This document shows positions 1-8,112 of a DNA stretch of 28,913 nucleotides, in pieces. Every line of letters begins with the position of its first letter. The stretch's first letter is position 1. The position numbers and the translations under genes are program-made. Source of the DNA: Treponema sp. (lineage in GTDB: Bacteria; Spirochaetota; Spirochaetia; Treponematales; Treponemataceae); NCBI GenBank assembly GCA_016296205.1, contig JAEDJS010000022.1:1-28913 (forward strand), in the 5' to 3' direction. A model generated the notes under the pieces. That model did not search any database, had not been told where the DNA came from, and worked only from the letters and a program-made list of their open reading frames with translations.

Positions 1-54
1 CCGACTACCTTTTGAATGCCATTCAAACGCTCTAGCCAGGTGAGCTACACCCCC
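1..54 (-). tRNA. tRNA-Ala(GGC), 3' end cut off by the window edge
   Basis: Read on the minus strand from 54 downward: acceptor GGGGGTG, TA, D-stem GCTC with loop and GAGC, anticodon stem TTTGA/TCAAA enclosing a 7-base loop ATGGCAT whose anticodon is GGC (bases 20-18), then variable loop AGGTA and the T-stem 5' strand GTCGG. The T-loop and 3' acceptor strand lie outside the window. GGC pairs with the GCC alanine codon, and the GGGGGTG acceptor is typical of bacterial tRNA-Ala. Confidence 0.93.
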
Positions 55-64
55 GTTTTTTTCT

Positions 65-93
65 ACTTTATTAAATTTTTGGGGGTTTGTCAA
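65..93 (-). promoter_or_regulatory. Promoter of tRNA-Ala
   Basis: On the minus strand a perfect -35 TTGACA (93-88) and a -10 TAAAGT (70-65) are separated by 17 bases. The tRNA 5' end follows 10 bases after the -10. The -35 overlaps the stop codon of the upstream metalloregulator gene, so the tRNA should be transcribed independently of the efflux operon. Confidence 0.6.
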
Positions 94-467
94 TTATTTT
101 TTTTGGGGGCTTGCAGATGTTTTTTTAGGGCTTTGAATGTTTTGTCGCTGATGTGATGTTCGATTTTGCATGCATCTTCGGTTGCAGTTTTTTCATCAAC
201 TCCTAATTTTACAAGCATCTGAGTTAAAACCACGTGGCGTTCATAAATTTTCTGGGCGATTTTCTTCCCTTCAGTTGTTAAATTCAATCCGCCCTGTTCA
301 TCAACTTGCACATAACCTTCATTCTTTAAAATACCAATGGCACGGCTTACACTTGGCTTTGAAAAATTCATTTCCTGAGCAACATCCAGTGATCTTACCA
401 GCTTTAATTTTTCAGAGAGAACAAGAATTGTTTCCAAATACATTTCACCACTTTCTTGAATAGCCAT
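90..467 (-). CDS. DtxR-family metal-dependent transcriptional repressor (Fe-type ligands, no SH3 domain)
   Basis: A 125-residue cytosolic metalloregulator. Residues about 1-70 form the winged helix-turn-helix (recognition segment around SKPSVSRAIGILKNEGYV, wing ending LTTEGKKIA). Residues about 71-120 form the metal-binding dimerisation domain ending IEHHISD. Aligned with DtxR/MntR, the primary-site ligands are Met9, Cys100, Glu103 and His104. This matches DtxR (M10, C102, E105, H106) and not the Mn-type MntR (D8, E99), so Fe(II) is the likelier co-repressor. The length equals two-domain MntR/DtxR proteins lacking the C-terminal SH3-like domain. It is the last gene of the efflux operon, 21 bases after the flavin reductase, but also has its own promoter-like sequence and no Shine-Dalgarno. 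The family and fold are secure; the metal and target genes are inferred. Confidence 0.88.
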   Translation of the reverse strand: MAIQESGEMYLETILVLSEKLKLVRSLDVAQEMNFSKPSVSRAIGILKNEGYVQVDEQGGLNLTTEGKKIAQKIYERHVVLTQMLVKLGVDEKTATEDACKIEHHISDKTFKALKKHLQAPKKNN

Positions 468-473
468 TGCTTT

Positions 474-502
474 ATCATAAAATAAAAACTATCTTTTATC
501 AA
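474..502 (-). promoter_or_regulatory. Internal promoter of the DtxR-type gene, apparently leaderless
   Basis: Minus strand: -35 TTGATA (502-497), 17-base spacer, -10 TATGAT (479-474), then six bases (AAAGCA) and the ATG at 467. Both boxes match 5 of 6 consensus positions. Transcription would begin at or next to the start codon. There is no ribosome binding site in front of this ATG. The -35 lies inside the 3' end of the flavin reductase gene. Confidence 0.55.
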
Positions 503-1025
503 CCATCACTTTTAATATTTCTGCGATATACATTGTGTGATAATCATTGTTTTTATAATTCTGTTTGCAAATAAGTTCGTCAGTAAAGCAGTTAGGATTC
601 AGTTCCTGAGCATACAATTTGCGGCAGATTAAAACAGTGTTGGCTTGTTCAATCCATGGAGTGTTATTCATGTAGCTTACAGAAAGTTTACATGGTGCAA
701 GTTTGTCTCCATCGCGGCCAGAATGTTTTCCACAATAGTTGAGTGCGTTTTTATATTTTTCACCAAGAACACTTAAACTAAAAGTATCAGTTGAATCGAT
801 GATTTCTTTTGTATAGCGGCTTGGTCTAAGATAAATGGTTGCAACTGGTTTGTTCCACATAATGCCAAATCCACCCCAGCTGGCAGTCATTGTATTTACA
901 CGACCTGTTAAAATTTCACCAGTTGGCAATTCTTCTTTTGTGCAGGCAGTAACAAGCATCCAGTCTTTTCCAATAGTTTTAAAAGTATTAGAAGTTAATG
1001 CTTCCGGTTGAATAGTTTTAAACAT
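489..1025 (-). CDS. Flavin reductase-like FMN-binding protein
   Basis: A 178-residue soluble protein of the flavin-reductase-like (DIM6/NTAB) split-barrel family, which binds FMN and typically passes electrons from NAD(P)H to flavin or, in some members, to metal or other acceptors. The typical core is visible: VNTMTASWGGFGIMWNKP (residues about 43-60), then YLRPSRYTKEII, the FMN-contacting segment, and FSLSVLGEKYKNALNYCGKHSGRDGDK, a family-typical stretch. The start has a strong GAGGGAG Shine-Dalgarno 6 bases upstream. It sits 12 bases after the PII-like gene and before the DtxR-type regulator in the efflux operon. A link between redox chemistry, metal sensing and efflux is suggested by this placement only. 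The substrate is unknown. Confidence 0.85.
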   Translation of the reverse strand: MFKTIQPEALTSNTFKTIGKDWMLVTACTKEELPTGEILTGRVNTMTASWGGFGIMWNKPVATIYLRPSRYTKEIIDSTDTFSLSVLGEKYKNALNYCGKHSGRDGDKLAPCKLSVSYMNNTPWIEQANTVLICRKLYAQELNPNCFTDELICKQNYKNNDYHTMYIAEILKVMVDKR

Positions 1026-1037
1026 TTTGCTCTCCCT

Positions 1038-1325
1038 CTAGCAATCCAAAGCAGGACTAAAAAATAATTTAATTCCTTCACTTTTGAATTTTGATTTAAT
1101 TCCGCTCATAACCTGTTTTATAATTTCTACTTGATTGTCTTCCAGATAACTTATGAGCATAAAATTTGTTTCAGGCCAGACACTGTTTCCCAGTTTTTTA
1201 TCATCACCACCGCGCCCATAAACAACTGGAATCAAAGTATACATTATATTTTCCACATTTTCTTCCAGTGCGTCAATTATTTCTTCCTGAACAGACTGAT
1301 TTGCAATTATTTCTGCTCTAATCAT
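1038..1325 (-). CDS. PII-like RND-pump-associated protein (PG0541 type)
   Basis: A 95-residue cytosolic protein starting MIRAEIIANQSVQ. I chose the ATG at 1325 because AGGAGG lies six bases upstream; a longer frame from 1376 would lie wholly inside the pump gene. The alternation (MIRAEII, then VENIMYTLIPVVYGRGG, then NFMLISYLEDNQVEIIKQVM) fits a PII/ferredoxin-like fold with a glycine-rich loop between strands. Small proteins of this kind are found next to RND transporters, the best known being PG0541 after the PG0538-PG0540 pump of Porphyromonas gingivalis, where gene order is the same as here. The start codon overlaps the end of the pump gene by 8 bases, implying translational coupling. Its ligand and function are unknown; a regulatory role on the pump is inference. 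Confidence 0.78.
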   Translation of the reverse strand: MIRAEIIANQSVQEEIIDALEENVENIMYTLIPVVYGRGGDDKKLGNSVWPETNFMLISYLEDNQVEIIKQVMSGIKSKFKSEGIKLFFSPALDC

Positions 1326-4300
1326 TTTTTTCCTCCTGAGGTTCACTTTCCTGAGTTTGATTTGACTGAGCAACAACGATTGATTTCTTATTTTTGTGCT
1401 TTCTGTTTTTCATCATAAGTGAATACAAAACAGGAATAAAGAACAATGTAATCAAGGTTGAACTTGTAAGCCCGCCTACACAGGCAACACCAATCGGCTG
1501 AACCATTCCCGCACTTCCACTTGTTGCAAAACACATTGGAATCATACCAAGGATTGTTGTAAGTGTTGTCATAAGAACTGGTCTAAAACGTGAACGCCCT
1601 GCTTCATAACATGCTTTATTTAATTCCATTCCACGCTCACGCAGAAGATTTGTGTAGTCAACAAGAATAATACCGTTATTTACTACAATACCAACAAGCA
1701 TAATAATACCAATTGCACTCATCAAAGAAATCGGCTGGTTTGTAATTTTATAAATGAACACAATACCAATGATAATGAACGGAATTGTCATAAGGTTGAT
1801 GAACGGAGCCTTGAAGCTTTCATAAGTTGCAGCCATAACGCCGAAAACCAGAATGATTGCCATCAAAATAATTTTCAAATATGCTCCAGCTTGTTTACCC
1901 ATTTCGCCCCATGAACCTTCATAGCTAACAGTTACACCATCTGGAATAATAAATGTTTCTGCAATTCCTTCTTTGATTTTATTTTCTACAACGTTTGCAT
2001 TTTCATCATTAGTAATTTCTGCTGTTAAGTGAATAATACGAGTCTGGTTTTCACGATTGATACTTACTGGACCATAACCCTTTTCTACTTTTGCAAAGTT
2101 TGCTACACATACGCGACCTTTTGTTCCGTTAACAAAAATCTGTTCAAGGTCAACTACTTTATTGCGGTCCTCTTCCTGAAGCATAACGTAAACGGTGTAT
2201 TCTTTACCTGCATTTCTGAATACTGTTGCGGCTTTACCTTCAATACAAGCGTTAATTTCATTTGCAACTGTACTTACATTTACGCCAAAGTTATAGGCCC
2301 GATCTCGGTCAATTGAAATTTCAACCTGAGGCAAACCTTCATCAATATCGATGCTTGGTTCTCCAATGTTGTCAATTTTCTTCATTACGCCACTAATCTT
2401 TTTTGCCACATCCAGAGCCAGATCCAAATCATCAGAACGCAGAACAATATCGATATCTGCACCACTCATCTGCTGTCTCATGCCTGCACCAAAACTAAAG
2501 GTTACATCTGTAAATTCACCAAAATGTTTTCTAAGCTTTGCTTTAATTGTTTCACTGTTATCAATCTGTTTACTTGCTTCCGGCAATCGAATCTGAATAT
2601 TTCCCTGATAAGTAGAAGCACCTCCAAATCCACGGCCACCACTACCAGCAGTTGTAATAATTTTGTCGTAACCTTTAACTTCGTCTTCTACAATTTTTTC
2701 AAAACTTTTAAGAACATTTGTAGTTTCTTCAAGGCTTGTACCGATTGGCAAAGTAACGCTCAATGTTACACTATCATCACCACCGCCTGGCATCATGTTG
2801 ATTTTCATTGTTGGCAAAAGTGCAAAACTCATAATCAAGGCAGACAAACAAATAACAACAGTAACTGCTTTATGATTAAGAGCGGCTTTCAATGCTTTTG
2901 AATAGATGTTTGTAAGCCAGTCCTGACTTTTGTTAAAGAAACCATAAATTGATTTAAGCACAGGATTTGTAACCGGCTGTTCAATTCTGTTATCCAAAGG
3001 AAGAAATTTTCCTGCCAGTACAGGAACAAGTAAAATAGCAACAAAAAGTGAACTAACCAGCGAAATTACAACTGTAAAAATAACGTCCTTAAACATCTGA
3101 CCAATAAATCCAAGATCCTTCACAAAGAAAAGGAACGGAATAAATACACAAATTGTTGTAAGGTTTCCGGAAATGACACTCATAAGCATTTCCTGACTTC
3201 CCAAAATTGCGGCAACTTTTGGTTTTGCACCACGGCTTCGGTAAACGTTGATGTTATCAATCATAACGATAGACGCGTCAACAATCATACCAACTCCAAG
3301 AATAAGACCTGTTAAAGTCATCATATTCAGAGTAAGCCCCGCAAAGTTCATACAAAGCAAAGTAATTATAATTGAAAGAGGAATGCTTATTGCAATAATG
3401 ATTGTACTTTTAAAATTGCACAAGAAGATGAACAAAATAATAACTGCAAGAATTAAACCTTCCATGGCACTTTTAATCAATGTGCTGATTGTATCACGGA
3501 TACTAACTGTATCATCACTAATGATTTCCAGCTGAACATCGTTTGGCAGAATTTGCTTAATCTGGTCAATTTTTTTGTAAACCGCATTTGCAACAGAAAC
3601 ACTATTTTCGCCACTTTGTTTTGTAAGCTGAATATATACACCTGGAGTTCCGTTGATATAAACTTCTCGAGTCTTATCTGTGTACCCTAAATAAACATTT
3701 CCCAAATCCTGAACTTTTACGCCGTAACCATTAATTGTAGTTACAACAGTATTTTTAATATCTTCAATAGAAGTATATTCTCCGATTGTTCTGATTGAAT
3801 AATTTGTTTTGCCTTCAGTAATTGAACCGCCACCCAACTCAAGGTTCTGGGTTGCAAGACTTGCGGCAATTGAACTTAAAGTAAGTCCGTAAGCCTGCAA
3901 ACGGTTTTGTTCAAGTTCAACTCTAACAATACTTGTGCGTCCACCCATTACACTTGCATTAGCAACACCCGAAGCCTGTTCCAGCATATCTGCAACTGTA
4001 TCTTCCGCAATACTTTTTAATTCATCAGTTGATCTGTTACCACGCAGAGCAATTCGAATAATCGGCATACTGCTGGTGTTAAATTTTAAAATATTCGGAG
4101 TTGTACATTCATCCGGCAAGCTTCGCTTTACTCTATCCAATTTATCACGGATTTCATTTGTTACAACTTCCAGATCAGTTCCATAAGTGAATTTTAAACC
4201 TACTGTTGATGAGCCTTCGCTGCTAACAGAAGTCATTTCTTCCAGATTATTAACGCTAATCAAAGAACTTTCCAAAAGTTTGGTAACACTTTTTTCTACA

Positions 4301-4473
4301 CTTTGAGGACCTGCATTAGGGTAACTTGTGCTAACAAAAAGCATTGGGTTATCAACATCCGGGAAAAGAGATATTGCAACATTCCCAATAGTAAAAATTC
4401 CCATTGCACCCAAAAGCACAAATATCATCAGGACCAGTACTGGGTGGTCCAAAGTTTTTTTACTTAAACTCAT
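1318..4473 (-). CDS. RND efflux transporter, HAE-1/AcrB-like inner membrane pump
   Basis: A 1051-residue proton-driven pump, the usual AcrB/MexB-class length. It has the family layout: TM1 (about 12-30), a long periplasmic porter loop, TM2-6 (about 335-500), TM7 (about 553), a second periplasmic loop, and TM8-12 with AYLKIILMAIILVFGVM onward. The TM4 proton-relay segment GVGMIVDASIVMIDN keeps Asp399 (AcrB D407) but has Ala where AcrB has D408. This is common outside the AcrB subgroup. TM10 has GIVVNNGIILVDY, the second-half pseudo-repeat. The absence of the heavy-metal CzcA signature favours organic substrates such as drugs, bile acids or lipids, but substrate cannot be read from sequence. 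The start overlaps the fusion-protein stop by four bases (ATGA). Confidence 0.95.
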   Translation of the reverse strand: MSLSKKTLDHPVLVLMIFVLLGAMGIFTIGNVAISLFPDVDNPMLFVSTSYPNAGPQSVEKSVTKLLESSLISVNNLEEMTSVSSEGSSTVGLKFTYGTDLEVVTNEIRDKLDRVKRSLPDECTTPNILKFNTSSMPIIRIALRGNRSTDELKSIAEDTVADMLEQASGVANASVMGGRTSIVRVELEQNRLQAYGLTLSSIAASLATQNLELGGGSITEGKTNYSIRTIGEYTSIEDIKNTVVTTINGYGVKVQDLGNVYLGYTDKTREVYINGTPGVYIQLTKQSGENSVSVANAVYKKIDQIKQILPNDVQLEIISDDTVSIRDTISTLIKSAMEGLILAVIILFIFLCNFKSTIIIAISIPLSIIITLLCMNFAGLTLNMMTLTGLILGVGMIVDASIVMIDNINVYRSRGAKPKVAAILGSQEMLMSVISGNLTTICVFIPFLFFVKDLGFIGQMFKDVIFTVVISLVSSLFVAILLVPVLAGKFLPLDNRIEQPVTNPVLKSIYGFFNKSQDWLTNIYSKALKAALNHKAVTVVICLSALIMSFALLPTMKINMMPGGGDDSVTLSVTLPIGTSLEETTNVLKSFEKIVEDEVKGYDKIITTAGSGGRGFGGASTYQGNIQIRLPEASKQIDNSETIKAKLRKHFGEFTDVTFSFGAGMRQQMSGADIDIVLRSDDLDLALDVAKKISGVMKKIDNIGEPSIDIDEGLPQVEISIDRDRAYNFGVNVSTVANEINACIEGKAATVFRNAGKEYTVYVMLQEEDRNKVVDLEQIFVNGTKGRVCVANFAKVEKGYGPVSINRENQTRIIHLTAEITNDENANVVENKIKEGIAETFIIPDGVTVSYEGSWGEMGKQAGAYLKIILMAIILVFGVMAATYESFKAPFINLMTIPFIIIGIVFIYKITNQPISLMSAIGIIMLVGIVVNNGIILVDYTNLLRERGMELNKACYEAGRSRFRPVLMTTLTTILGMIPMCFATSGSAGMVQPIGVACVGGLTSSTLITLFFIPVLYSLMMKNRKHKNKKSIVVAQSNQTQESEPQEEKND

Positions 4474-5522
4474 GCCTTGTCTCCCTCATTCTGACTGTCT
4501 GCCTGTTTTTCTTCTGTTTCTGCTGTTTCTGGCTTTACAACATTTCCGGCTACATCACGAACAAGAGATCCGTCACCAAGAACACGCATCCCTTCAATTA
4601 CAACTAATTCGCCTTCAGAAACACCTTCAAGAATCTGAGTTTCACCATCAACACTTTTTCCAACTTTTACTTGAACCTGTTTTGCAACATTTGTTCCTTC
4701 CGAAATTACAAAAACATAAGGTATATCTTCTTTAGTAATGATTGCATCACTTGGAACAACAACTGCGCCAGAATAATCCAATGTCCACAAAGTAACTTTC
4801 GCAAACATTCCGGCATTTGCATGAGAATTTCGTTTATCAAAATTCATGATTATTTCTTTTGTTCTGCTCATCTTGTCTACAACCGGACTAACTCTTGTTA
4901 CGCTTGCAGGAATTTTTTCATCTGGATATGCTTCAAGAACAATGTCTGCTTTAAGACCTGTTTTAAGAACGCCAACATATTTTTCCGGAATACTGGCACT
5001 TACCTGCAAATTCTGAACATCCCCGATTGTTGTAATTACTTTGCCATTGCTTACTGTAGTCCCGATTTTTACAGGAGTAGAAGTAATTGTACCACCGATT
5101 GGAGCAATTACCGGGCTGTGAGCATAAGCTGCACCAGGTTCGCTAGGGTCAATTTCTACAAGAACATCACCTTTTTTTACAACGCTTCCAAGAGTTACAT
5201 TAACTTTAACAACTTTTCCGCCGATTGAAGGGAAAACATCAACACTATTCTGTGTTTCTACTTCACCATTTGTTGAAATATAATCATGAAGAGTTTTCTT
5301 CTTTGCAAATTCTGTTTTTACAGAAAATTCATTCTGCTGCATTCCCATTGGACCTTTTCCAAACGGAGAATTTGACTTCTTATTCTTACATGATTTTGCA
5401 CCAAAAATTGTAATAAGAACAATTACAACACATGCTGCAATAATAATAGCACTGCCACCAATTTTCTTTTTTGGTTTTTCTTCGTATGTTGATATGTTTT
5501 CTAAAACTTCTTTGTCTTTCAT
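4470..5522 (-). CDS. RND efflux periplasmic adaptor (membrane fusion protein)
   Basis: A 350-residue HlyD/AcrA-type adaptor that links the RND pump to the outer membrane channel. The N-terminus is cytoplasmic and charged (about residues 1-22), followed by one hydrophobic anchor (about 24-43) without a lipobox. The lipoyl half-motif VFPSIGGKVVKVNVTLGSVV lies near residue 95 and the second half, VIAPIGGTITSTPVKIGTTV, near residue 140. A long hairpin between them is lacking, so this is a short-hairpin adaptor. The beta-barrel and membrane-proximal domains follow (SGAVVVPSDAI, then VKVGKSVDGETQILEGVSEGELVVIEG split by short loops). The C-terminal tail is rich in Glu and Gln. Shine-Dalgarno AGGAG precedes the ATG. 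It lies 24 bases after the TolC-type gene. Confidence 0.94.
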   Translation of the reverse strand: MKDKEVLENISTYEEKPKKKIGGSAIIIAACVVIVLITIFGAKSCKNKKSNSPFGKGPMGMQQNEFSVKTEFAKKKTLHDYISTNGEVETQNSVDVFPSIGGKVVKVNVTLGSVVKKGDVLVEIDPSEPGAAYAHSPVIAPIGGTITSTPVKIGTTVSNGKVITTIGDVQNLQVSASIPEKYVGVLKTGLKADIVLEAYPDEKIPASVTRVSPVVDKMSRTKEIIMNFDKRNSHANAGMFAKVTLWTLDYSGAVVVPSDAIITKEDIPYVFVISEGTNVAKQVQVKVGKSVDGETQILEGVSEGELVVIEGMRVLGDGSLVRDVAGNVVKPETAETEEKQADSQNEGDKA

Positions 5523-5546
5523 TTATTTCTCCTGGTTTTATTTACT

Positions 5547-6821
5547 CTATTTACTTAAACTGCCGTACTCAACGCCAATTTCATTTTCCAAATCAAGCTG
5601 GGCAGCGGCAAGATTAAAGATTTCACTTTTTAACTGAACCTGTGCCTGTAAAAGCTTATCTGCACTATTCTGCAAAGTAATCAAATCTCTAGTTCCGTGG
5701 TTGTAAGCCTCCAGCATCATATTGTAACTTTTCTGTGCAAGCTCAACACTTTTCTTTCTAAGTTCAACACCCTGCTTATACTGATTAATTTTTCGCAGAC
5801 AAGAATCAATATTTACCTGCTGGGAAGTTTTTGCATCGTTCAATTGCAATTCAAGATTTTTTAACCCGTCCTGCTGAGCATAAATACTTTGAGCGCCCCT
5901 ACTCCATGGCAAAAAACCGTCCAAAGGAATGCTTGCACTAACACTAAATCTTCCACCGTCTTTCCAGGTTTCAAAATCATCCAGACTTGTGGCACCAGGA
6001 GCGTAAGAATAGCTCGCACTTAAAGTTGGTCCCCAGGCAGTAAAACGAGTTGAAAGCAAATTATTTCTTGCAATTTCAATCTGTTTTTCAAGAGATGCAA
6101 CCTTTGAATTTTTAATCTCAATTCCTTCTATAGAAATATCTTTATTTGAAATCAAATCTTCCAGACTTCCTGTTAATTCAACTTCTTCACTTTGGTCAAT
6201 TCCCAACAGCTGCTTAAAATTTGCAATATCATTTACAAACTGCATCTTCTGATTTTCCAAATTAAGCTGATTGTTCTGGTAAGTTACCTGACTGCTCAAA
6301 ACATCAATTTGTGGAATAGCACCACGATTGTACTTTGCCTGAGTTGATTCATACTGTTTTTTGGAACTTTCAACTGTCTGATTCTGCAGGGCAATATTTT
6401 CCTTTTCAAACAAAAGTGAATAATAAACTTTCCTAACATTTAATTCGATTGACTTAACAGCACTTTCATAATCCAGCAAACCTTTTTCGTAATTTAAAAC
6501 AGCACCGTTAATTGATGTGTACAAAGATGGAGTAAGAGCCAGATTAAGGCCAATATTAAATCCAAGAGATTCCAATTCATTTTCGGTTGCTTTCCCCCAG
6601 GAACCACTGGCTGTTACAGTTGGACTTATTACCCCCCAGGATAAATTTTTTGTCCTTTTAAGTGAATTCAAATTAAGCTGACTCTGTTTTAGAGTAATAT
6701 TACCCTCTAATGCCCGCTTCACACTGTCTTGAACCGTTAATTTTAATGAATCTGCAAAAGCTCCTGTGCAAATTAATAATCCTGCACAAATTAATGCTGT
6801 CTTTTTAATTGATTTATGCAT
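5547..6821 (-). CDS. TolC-family outer membrane efflux protein
   Basis: A 424-residue outer membrane channel protein. Signal peptide: residues 1-23 (basic start, hydrophobic core, cleavage after GAFA). The mature protein shows the two-fold TolC pattern of long amphipathic helices: the first repeat around SVKRALEGNITLKQSQLNLN, the second beginning near NSKVASLEKQIEIARNNL and ending with DLENEIGVEYGSL, typical of the family end. It is the first gene of the minus-strand operon, so the outer membrane channel is made first, then adaptor and pump. A GGAG site (TTGGAGAAATAA before ATG) gives good initiation. With its neighbours it forms a complete tripartite efflux system. Confidence 0.93.
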   Translation of the reverse strand: MHKSIKKTALICAGLLICTGAFADSLKLTVQDSVKRALEGNITLKQSQLNLNSLKRTKNLSWGVISPTVTASGSWGKATENELESLGFNIGLNLALTPSLYTSINGAVLNYEKGLLDYESAVKSIELNVRKVYYSLLFEKENIALQNQTVESSKKQYESTQAKYNRGAIPQIDVLSSQVTYQNNQLNLENQKMQFVNDIANFKQLLGIDQSEEVELTGSLEDLISNKDISIEGIEIKNSKVASLEKQIEIARNNLLSTRFTAWGPTLSASYSYAPGATSLDDFETWKDGGRFSVSASIPLDGFLPWSRGAQSIYAQQDGLKNLELQLNDAKTSQQVNIDSCLRKINQYKQGVELRKKSVELAQKSYNMMLEAYNHGTRDLITLQNSADKLLQAQVQLKSEIFNLAAAQLDLENEIGVEYGSLSK

Positions 6822-6860
6822 TTATTTCTCCAAATTTATTCCTATTTAATTTACTTAATT

Positions 6861-6880
6861 TTAGTTAAAATTTAAACTAA
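6861..6880. promoter_or_regulatory. 20-bp near-palindrome resembling a DtxR box, in the efflux operon leader
   Basis: The sequence TTAGTTAAAATTTAAACTAA has arms TTAGTT/AACTAA around AAATTT, with one mismatched pair. Its outer TTAG...CTAA ends match the known DtxR/IdeR operator ends. It lies about 25 bases downstream of the predicted start of the operon whose last gene is a DtxR-type regulator. That it is an operator is inference. Confidence 0.4.
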
Positions 6881-6894
6881 TTTTAGAAACAAAA

Positions 6895-6908
6895 GTTACT
6901 CAAGTAAC
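6895..6908. promoter_or_regulatory. 14-bp palindrome at the efflux operon transcription start
   Basis: GTTACTCAAGTAAC has 6-base inverted arms around a 2-base centre and covers the predicted +1 of the efflux operon. This is where a repressor would block the promoter. The binding protein is not evident; the encoded DtxR-type protein or an unlinked TetR/MarR-type regulator are both possible. Confidence 0.4.
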
Positions 6909-6913
6909 AATTT

Positions 6914-6940
6914 TTTATATTTTAAATCAAATTCTGTCAA
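6914..6940 (-). promoter_or_regulatory. Promoter of the efflux operon
   Basis: Minus strand -35 is a perfect TTGACA (6940-6935). The -10 is either TATAAA (6919-6914, short 15-base spacer) or TAAAAA (6917-6912, 17-base spacer). The transcript would begin near 6906, leaving a leader of about 85 bases that contains both palindromes listed separately. Confidence 0.55.
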
Positions 6941-6985
6941 AAAAAACATACACTTTCACCTGTTTTTAACTGATTAATTATATGA

Positions 6986-7014
6986 TTGAATTTTATAGAA
7001 AAAACCTATATATT
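6986..7014 (+). promoter_or_regulatory. prfA promoter, apparently leaderless
   Basis: -35 TTGAAT (6986-6991), exact 17-base spacer, -10 TATATT (7009-7014), then seven bases and the prfA ATG at 7022. The usual start point therefore falls on or next to the A of the ATG. No Shine-Dalgarno is present. Confidence 0.6.
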
Positions 7015-7021
7015 AACTTTC

Positions 7022-8098
7022 ATGGATTTGATTAAGAAACTAGAGGATTTATCCCAGAGATTTAAAATTGTACAGGAAGAAATTGCTGATCCTGATATTG
7101 TAAAAGACCAGAAACGTTACCGCGATGTTATGCGTGAAAATCAGTATCTTTCTGATCTTATGGAATTGTATGACCAATACAAAACCATTCTCCGTGGAAT
7201 TGAAGAAGACAAAGTTTTGATTACAGAAGCCGATGATGCCGATATGCGGGAAATGGCTCGTGAAGAACTCAAAGAATTGCAGGAAAAGCAGCCTCAGATG
7301 GAAGAGCAGATTAAATTAAAGCTCATTCCTCCAGATCCACTTGATGAAAAAAATATTATTCTCGAAATCCGCAGTGCTGCCGGTGGTGACGAAGCAAGTT
7401 TGTTTGTTCGCGACCTTTGGGAAATGTACTGCCATCTTGCAGAACGGAAAGGCTGGAAAAAAGAGGTAATGGAACAGCAGGAAACAGAAGTTGGCGGCTT
7501 TAACAAAATCGTTACTTCTATTACAGGCCAGTTTGTTTACGGAACAATTCGTTGGGAAAGTGGCGTACATCGTGTTCAGCGAGTTCCAGCAACAGAAAGT
7601 CAGGGACGATTGCAGACATCTACAGCAACAGTTGCAGTTTTGCCGGAAGCAGAAGAAGCCGATATTACAATCAACCCAGGTGATGTTCGTGTTGACGTTA
7701 TGCGTGCCGGTGGACCAGGAGGACAGTGTGTTAATACAACAGACTCAGCAGTTCGCCTTACACATATTCCAACTGGCATCGTAGTTATTCAGCAGGATCA
7801 GAAGAGCCAGATTAAAAATAAAGAAAAGGCATGGCAGGTTTTGCGAGCCCGTCTGTTTGACCTTAAACAGAGTGAGCTTGATAAAGAACGTTCCAGCGCC
7901 CGCAAAATGATGGTTGGTAATGGTGACCGTTCAGAAAAAATCCGCACTTACAACTATCCCCAGGACCGCGTAACAGATCACAGAATCAACATGAGTGTTC
8001 ATAATCTTCCTGGATTTATGGCCGGTAACATGGACGACATGCTGGATGCCCTTAACGTTTACGCAAAAGAAGAACAGTTTGCAGAATTAGACAAATAA
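7022..8098 (+). CDS. prfA: Peptide chain release factor 1
   Basis: A 358-residue class I release factor that reads UAA and UAG in the ribosomal A site and triggers peptidyl-tRNA hydrolysis. The stop-recognition tripeptide PAT is at 189-191, in VQRVPATESQGR, identifying RF1 and not RF2. The catalytic GGQ is at 233-235 (MRAGGPGGQCVN), and Gln235 is the residue methylated by PrmC. Further family blocks are SAAGGDEASLFVRDL (domain 2) and the C-terminal YNYPQDRVTDHRI. The start at ATG 7022 (MDLIKKLEDL) gives the normal length; an in-frame TTG at 6986 would add 12 residues but coincides with the -35 box. prmC follows after an intervening terminator. Confidence 0.97.
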   Translation: MDLIKKLEDLSQRFKIVQEEIADPDIVKDQKRYRDVMRENQYLSDLMELYDQYKTILRGIEEDKVLITEADDADMREMAREELKELQEKQPQMEEQIKLKLIPPDPLDEKNIILEIRSAAGGDEASLFVRDLWEMYCHLAERKGWKKEVMEQQETEVGGFNKIVTSITGQFVYGTIRWESGVHRVQRVPATESQGRLQTSTATVAVLPEAEEADITINPGDVRVDVMRAGGPGGQCVNTTDSAVRLTHIPTGIVVIQQDQKSQIKNKEKAWQVLRARLFDLKQSELDKERSSARKMMVGNGDRSEKIRTYNYPQDRVTDHRINMSVHNLPGFMAGNMDDMLDALNVYAKEEQFAELDK

Positions 8099-8112
8099 TT
8101 TTGCACATATAC

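Noticed and set aside
4671..5228. 185-codon open frame antisense to the membrane fusion protein gene
   Set aside because: Shadow of the real gene: composition rich in Asn, Cys and Phe, no start signal and no family resemblance.
6986..7021. Longer prfA start at TTG 6986
   Set aside because: The TTG is part of the -35 box and the added residues have no counterpart in RF1 proteins; ATG 7022 fits the family.
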